From the NCBI GenBank assembly GCA_019241915.1, contig JAFAWI010000468.1, forward strand, positions 1 through 9,154: a stretch of DNA of 9,154 bases, read 5' to 3'. The notes beneath the pieces are model-generated. The model was not told the origin of the DNA, did not search any database, and worked only from the letters and a program-made list of their open reading frames with translations. The stretch comes from Alphaproteobacteria bacterium. Lineage in GTDB: Bacteria > Pseudomonadota > Alphaproteobacteria > ATCC43930 > CGMCC-115725. Positions 6,798-9,154 of the stretch are shown here, in pieces. Every line of letters begins with the position of its first letter. The first letter of the stretch is position 1. The position numbers were made by a program, and so were the translations under genes.

Positions 6798-7986
6798 ACT
6801 TGCGCGCGACAAAGCTGCGGCCGATCAGCTGGCGGTGCAGCTGGTTGGCGCCCTCCCAGATTTGCGTGATCTTGGCGTCGCGCAGCAGCCGCTCGACCCG
6901 GTTGTCGGCGATATAGCCATAGCCGCCAAAAAGCTGCACCGCCTCGGTCGCGATGCGCATCGCCAGGTCGGAGGCGCGCATCTTCAGCATCGAGGCTTCC
7001 GGGCCGATATCGCTTTCGCCGCGCTCGATCAGAGCCGCGACATGCCACAGCCAGGCTTCGCACATCGCCAGGTCGGTGGCGAGGTCGGCGAGCAGAAACT
7101 GGATGCCCTGGAACTCGACGATGCGGCGGCCCGACTGGCGGCGCTCGTTGATATAGGCGACCGCATCGCCAAAGGCGGCGCGGGCAATGCCGAGCGCATG
7201 CGCCGCGACGCTCGGCCGCGACTTGTTGAGCGCGGCGAGCAGCAGCGGCAGACCCTGACCCGGCTCGCCCAGCACGTTGGCGCGCGATACGCGGCAATTG
7301 TCGAAGGCGAGCGCCGCGGTCGACGAGGCGCGGTGGCCGAGCTTCGCCTCCTTGCGGACGATCGAGAAGCCGGGTGTGCCCTTTTCCAGGTAGAGCGCGG
7401 TGATCGCGTCGCGGCCGTTCTTGTCGCCATTTGCGCCGAGCTCGCTCCACTTGCCGAACAGCAGGATGAGGTCGGCGACATCGCCGTTGGTGATGAAGAT
7501 CTTGCCGCCGTCGATCGTGACCGCGTCGTTGCCGGCGGGCGTGAAGCGCGTCCGCATCCCGGTGGCGTCGGAACCGGCTTCGGGCTCGGTGATCGCCAGC
7601 GCGAGCAATGCGCCTTCGGCGACGCGCGGCAAGAGGCGCTGCTTCTGCTCCTCGCTGCCAAAATCGATCAGCGGCTTCGCGGCATGGAAATTTGTCGCCC
7701 AGACGATACCGGTCGAGGCACAGGCCGCGCTTATCTCGCGCACGCAGGCGAGATAGGCAGAGTAGGACATGCCGGCGCCGCCGTATGCCTCGGGCACGAA
7801 CATGGCATTGAGGCCGAGCGCGTTGATCGCCTCGACATTGGCCCAGGGAAACTCGGCCGTGCGGTCGTATTCGGCGGCACGCGGCGCGATCTCATCGCGC
7901 CTGAGGGCGCGCACGCTGTCGAGGAGCTGTCGCTCCTCGGGCGTCAGCGGCGGCAGCGCATCGAGCCGATCAAAGAGCGGGGTCAT
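6796..7986 (-). CDS. Acyl-CoA dehydrogenase
   Basis: This FAD flavoprotein removes hydrogens from the alpha and beta carbons of an acyl-CoA, passing electrons to electron-transfer flavoprotein. At 396 residues it has the usual length. Landmarks are the helical N-terminal domain (about 15-125), the signature ALAITEPEAGSDATGM (129-144) in the FAD-binding beta domain, ADLILLFGKW (171-180), RVSRANVLGEPGQG (232-245), and the C-terminal QLFGGYGYIADNRVERLLRD (351-370). The catalytic base is expected at E378 in QIWEGANQLHRQLIGR, the position of YEGT in short- and medium-chain enzymes, so it should be active. Chain-length preference cannot be read. The start ATG 7986 has no clear Shine-Dalgarno and lies 35 bases after the enoyl-CoA hydratase stop, so translation probably depends on the same mRNA. 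The stop TAA lies in the shared terminator. Confidence 0.95.
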   Translation of the reverse strand: MTPLFDRLDALPPLTPEERQLLDSVRALRRDEIAPRAAEYDRTAEFPWANVEAINALGLNAMFVPEAYGGAGMSYSAYLACVREISAACASTGIVWATNFHAAKPLIDFGSEEQKQRLLPRVAEGALLALAITEPEAGSDATGMRTRFTPAGNDAVTIDGGKIFITNGDVADLILLFGKWSELGANGDKNGRDAITALYLEKGTPGFSIVRKEAKLGHRASSTAALAFDNCRVSRANVLGEPGQGLPLLLAALNKSRPSVAAHALGIARAAFGDAVAYINERRQSGRRIVEFQGIQFLLADLATDLAMCEAWLWHVAALIERGESDIGPEASMLKMRASDLAMRIATEAVQLFGGYGYIADNRVERLLRDAKITQIWEGANQLHRQLIGRSFVARK

Positions 7987-8021
7987 GCTGACGAAAACAG
8001 AACGGACAAGGCAAGTGCACC

Positions 8022-8789
8022 CTACTTGTCCCGGAATGCCGGTTTGCGCTTTTCGATAAAGGCGGTCAGGCCTTCGGTGGCGTCTTCGGTCTGGAAGGCG
8101 AGGGTGTTGAGGTCGGCTTCGAGTTTGAGGCCGTCGTCGAGCGGGTGGTCGAGCGCCCGGGCGACGGCGTCGCGCGCGAGGGCGAGTGCGGGGAGCCCGT
8201 ACCGGGTCATCTCGCGGGCGAAGACCTTGCCGGCGTCGAGCAGGTCGGCATCGACGAGGCGGTGGACGAGGCCGATCCGCTCGGCTTCGTCGGCCATGAC
8301 CGTACGGCCGGTCATGACGATGTCGAGCGCACGCGTCTCGCCGACGAGGCGCGGCAGCCGCTGCGTGCCGCCGTAGCCGGGGATGACGCCGAGCTTGATC
8401 TCGGGCAGGCCAAGTCGCGCGGTCTTGAGCGCCAAGCGGAAATTACAGGCCATCGCCAATTCGAGGCCGCCGCCGAACGCGTAGCCGTTGATCAGCGCCA
8501 CTGACGGCATCGGCAGGCTGGCGAAGCGGGAGATGACACGCTGCCCCTCGGCGATGCCGCGGCGGTGCGCGATCATCGAGCGGCCCATCAGCTCCTTGAT
8601 GTCGGCGCCGGCGCAGAACGCGCGGTCACCGGCGCCGGTGACGAAGAGAGCCCGCGCCTGGCCAGCGGCGACCTCGTCGAGCCTCCGGTCGAGCTCGCGC
8701 AGAGTCGCGAAATTGAGCGCGTTGAGCACCTCCGGCCGGTCGAGGGTGAGGAGCGCGAATTCATCGGTACGGGCGAGGTGGACGGTCAT
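8022..8789 (-). CDS. Enoyl-CoA hydratase (crotonase family)
   Basis: It adds water across a 2-enoyl-CoA, the step after acyl-CoA dehydrogenase in beta-oxidation. From ATG 8789 it is 255 residues, the usual size. The oxyanion-hole segments are FCAGADIKEL and NGYAFGGG. Both catalytic glutamates of true hydratases are present: E110 in GGGLELAMAC and E130 in LGLPEIKLGVIPGYGGTQRLPRLVG. This argues for a hydratase rather than an isomerase or hydrolase. The C-terminal EGLTAFIEKRKPAFRDK is typical. The start at 8789 is chosen because MTVHLARTDEFALLTLDRPEVLNAL is where family similarity begins and AGGA lies 8 bases upstream. The frame is open to a GTG at 8885, but those 32 extra residues are Asp-rich and encoded by direct repeats. 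It is followed 35 bases later by the acyl-CoA dehydrogenase gene. An unusual leader lies upstream. Confidence 0.93.
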   Translation of the reverse strand: MTVHLARTDEFALLTLDRPEVLNALNFATLRELDRRLDEVAAGQARALFVTGAGDRAFCAGADIKELMGRSMIAHRRGIAEGQRVISRFASLPMPSVALINGYAFGGGLELAMACNFRLALKTARLGLPEIKLGVIPGYGGTQRLPRLVGETRALDIVMTGRTVMADEAERIGLVHRLVDADLLDAGKVFAREMTRYGLPALALARDAVARALDHPLDDGLKLEADLNTLAFQTEDATEGLTAFIEKRKPAFRDK

Positions 8790-8817
8790 CGAAGCTATCC
8801 TGCCTCCGAGAAGGGCG

Positions 8818-8848
8818 TCGTCATTATCGGGGGCCTCGTCATTATCGG
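8818..8848. repeat. 13-bp direct repeat, 18-base period
   Basis: TCGTCATTATCGG occurs at 8818-8830 and 8836-8848, with five bases between. The copies lie 29-59 bases upstream of the enoyl-CoA hydratase start, in its leader or operator region. If translated from the upstream GTG they encode two similar Asn/Asp-rich stretches, which I consider accidental. Confidence 0.6.
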
Positions 8849-8873
8849 TCGGTCCGTTGTCGCTCGCTTTTAT

Positions 8874-8927
8874 CAGGAGGCTCACCTCCTGTTATCCTCC
8901 TGTTATCAGCGCGCGAAACAGGAGGAT
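8874..8927 (-). promoter_or_regulatory. Two adjacent hairpins built from AGGAGG/CCTCCT repeats in the hydratase leader
   Basis: On the + strand CAGGAGG (8874-8880) and CCTCCTG (8885-8891) form a 7-bp stem with a CTCA loop. ATCCTCCTGTT (8894-8904) and AACAGGAGGAT (8917-8927) form an 11-bp perfect stem with a 12-base loop. CCTCCTGTTATC is also tandemly repeated with an 11-base period (8885-8896, 8896-8907). In the - strand RNA two AGGAGG and two CCTCCT words alternate, so other pairings compete. One AGGAGGTGA resembles a full Shine-Dalgarno. This could be an RNA control element or paired protein-binding sites. Confidence 0.5.
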
Positions 8928-9017
8928 ATTGTCCCATCGCGTGCTGTTCCCGCGGCGGCCTCGCGTTGAGCATGGCGCGACGAAGGGATTTATTCGCCCG
9001 GTCCGAAAAAGTAGCGG

Positions 9018-9032
9018 GAACAAAATAAGAAC
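9018..9032 (-). promoter_or_regulatory. LexA-like SOS box
   Basis: On the - strand the sequence is GTTCTTATTTTGTTC, an exact GTTC-N7-GTTC direct repeat, the operator known for alphaproteobacterial LexA. The A/T-rich spacer is typical. It covers the -10 region of a candidate promoter reading toward the enoyl-CoA hydratase gene. By chance about 0.3 such matches would be expected in both strands of a window this size, so the promoter overlap matters for belief. Confidence 0.45.
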
Positions 9033-9050
9033 TTTGGTCGGGTCTTGCAA
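9022..9050 (-). promoter_or_regulatory. Candidate promoter reading toward the enoyl-CoA hydratase gene
   Basis: On the - strand TTGCAA (9050-9045) and TATTTT (9027-9022) are 17 bases apart, each 4/6 to the sigma-70 consensus. Transcription would begin near 9015 and produce a leader of about 226 bases before the hydratase ATG at 8789. The rest of this 279-base gap (8790-9068) holds the repeats and hairpins listed separately and no convincing gene. Confidence 0.4.
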
Positions 9051-9068
9051 GCCCGCGGGCGAAAAAAT

Positions 9069-9154
9069 TCACGCACCGGCCCAGCGGACCGGGGTCGGGG
9101 CAATGCGCCCGGATTTGGCCCACTCGACCAGCTCGCGCTTGAGGATTTTGCCGC
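9069..9154 (-). CDS. AMP-dependent acyl-CoA synthetase, last 27 residues (rest outside window)
   Basis: Reading the - strand into the window from its right edge gives GKILKRELVEWAKSGRIAPT, then PVRWAGA and TGA (9071-9069). GKILKREL is the C-terminal GK motif of adenylate-forming (ANL) acyl-CoA synthetases; its Lys is the residue needed for adenylation. The enzyme would activate a carboxylic acid to its CoA thioester with ATP. The fragment is too short to name a subfamily. It is the gene upstream of the hydratase and dehydrogenase on the same strand, but the 279-base gap with its own promoter signals suggests they are not simply one transcript. Confidence 0.85.
   Translation of the reverse strand, partial: GKILKRELVEWAKSGRIAPTPVRWAGA

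Noticed and set aside
5490..6812. A 440-codon - strand open frame opposite the MFS gene
   Set aside because: The product is Arg/Gln/Asp/His-rich shadow sequence, and it would run through the terminator and a gene with clear MFS motifs.
6835..8376. A 513-codon open frame on the + strand
   Set aside because: It is exactly antisense to the acyl-CoA dehydrogenase and hydratase genes, whose catalytic motifs are intact. The encoded protein is low-complexity Arg/Asp/Ala-rich, as expected from G/C-biased third positions.
8790..8885. N-terminal extension of enoyl-CoA hydratase from GTG 8885
   Set aside because: The extra 32 residues are Asp/Asn-rich, arise from the 18-base repeat and precede the point where family similarity starts; ATG 8789 has its own AGGA.
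8842..8973. A 43-codon - strand frame from ATG 8973, downstream of the LexA-like box
   Set aside because: It could be a small SOS peptide, but it has no Shine-Dalgarno, no hydrophobic segment, and its second half is just translated repeat DNA.
9045..9068. GCCCGCGGGC palindrome followed by an A-run, near the end of the acyl-CoA synthetase gene
   Set aside because: On the gene's own strand the T-run comes before the hairpin, not after it, so it is not an intrinsic terminator for that gene.
1..9154. CRISPR arrays, insertion sequences, tRNA or rRNA genes
   Set aside because: I looked for repeat-spacer patterns, transposase motifs with terminal repeats and cloverleaf-like sequences in the gaps and found none; almost all bases are assigned to conserved protein genes.

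Overview
This is a GC-rich, densely packed piece of a bacterial chromosome. It is most likely from an alphaproteobacterium, probably the Hyphomicrobiales (Rhizobiales) or a close relative. The reasons are a secreted DUF992-type protein, a tiny DUF3096-type membrane protein, strongly G/C-biased third codon positions with long antisense shadow frames, and a GTTC-N7-GTTC motif of the alphaproteobacterial LexA type. I see no insertion sequence, tRNA, rRNA or CRISPR array, and no foreign-looking base composition.

Left block, + strand (1-4384). It opens with the 3' end of purA (adenylosuccinate synthetase). A full-length glutamine-dependent NAD+ synthetase (nadE) follows, then an unrecognised two-helix membrane-anchored protein, then a divergent Ldh_2-family (malate/lactate dehydrogenase-like) protein. 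Gaps of 30, 38 and 10 bases suggest one transcription unit. The last protein has Met where the family usually has its catalytic His. A perfect 9-bp hairpin sits on its stop codon.

Middle block, - strand (4389-5174). Two small envelope genes lie here: a 47-residue DUF3096-like double-helix protein, convergent with the Ldh-like gene and only 4 bases from it, and a secreted 160-residue DUF992-like protein with its own likely promoter. A 285-base divergent intergenic region separates the latter from an MFS transporter gene on the + strand (5460-6749).

Right block. The MFS gene converges on an acyl-CoA dehydrogenase gene through a strong bidirectional terminator that contains the dehydrogenase stop codon. 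On the - strand the transcription order is an AMP-dependent acyl-CoA synthetase (only its last 27 residues are in the window), then enoyl-CoA hydratase, then acyl-CoA dehydrogenase. With the transporter this looks like a small uptake, CoA-activation and beta-oxidation module for a carboxylic acid. The substrate cannot be read from the sequence.

The least ordinary stretch is the 279-base gap between the synthetase and the hydratase (8790-9068). It holds a LexA-like box overlapping a plausible promoter. Downstream comes a leader with several copies of a Shine-Dalgarno-like AGGAGG and its complement, which can form two adjacent hairpins, and five TTATC/GATAA words in regular spacing. A pair of GATAAC words with the same 18-base spacing lies upstream of the MFS gene, which hints at shared control. 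No wholly new system is evident; these regulatory structures and the Ldh-like protein with altered active-site motifs are the best leads.
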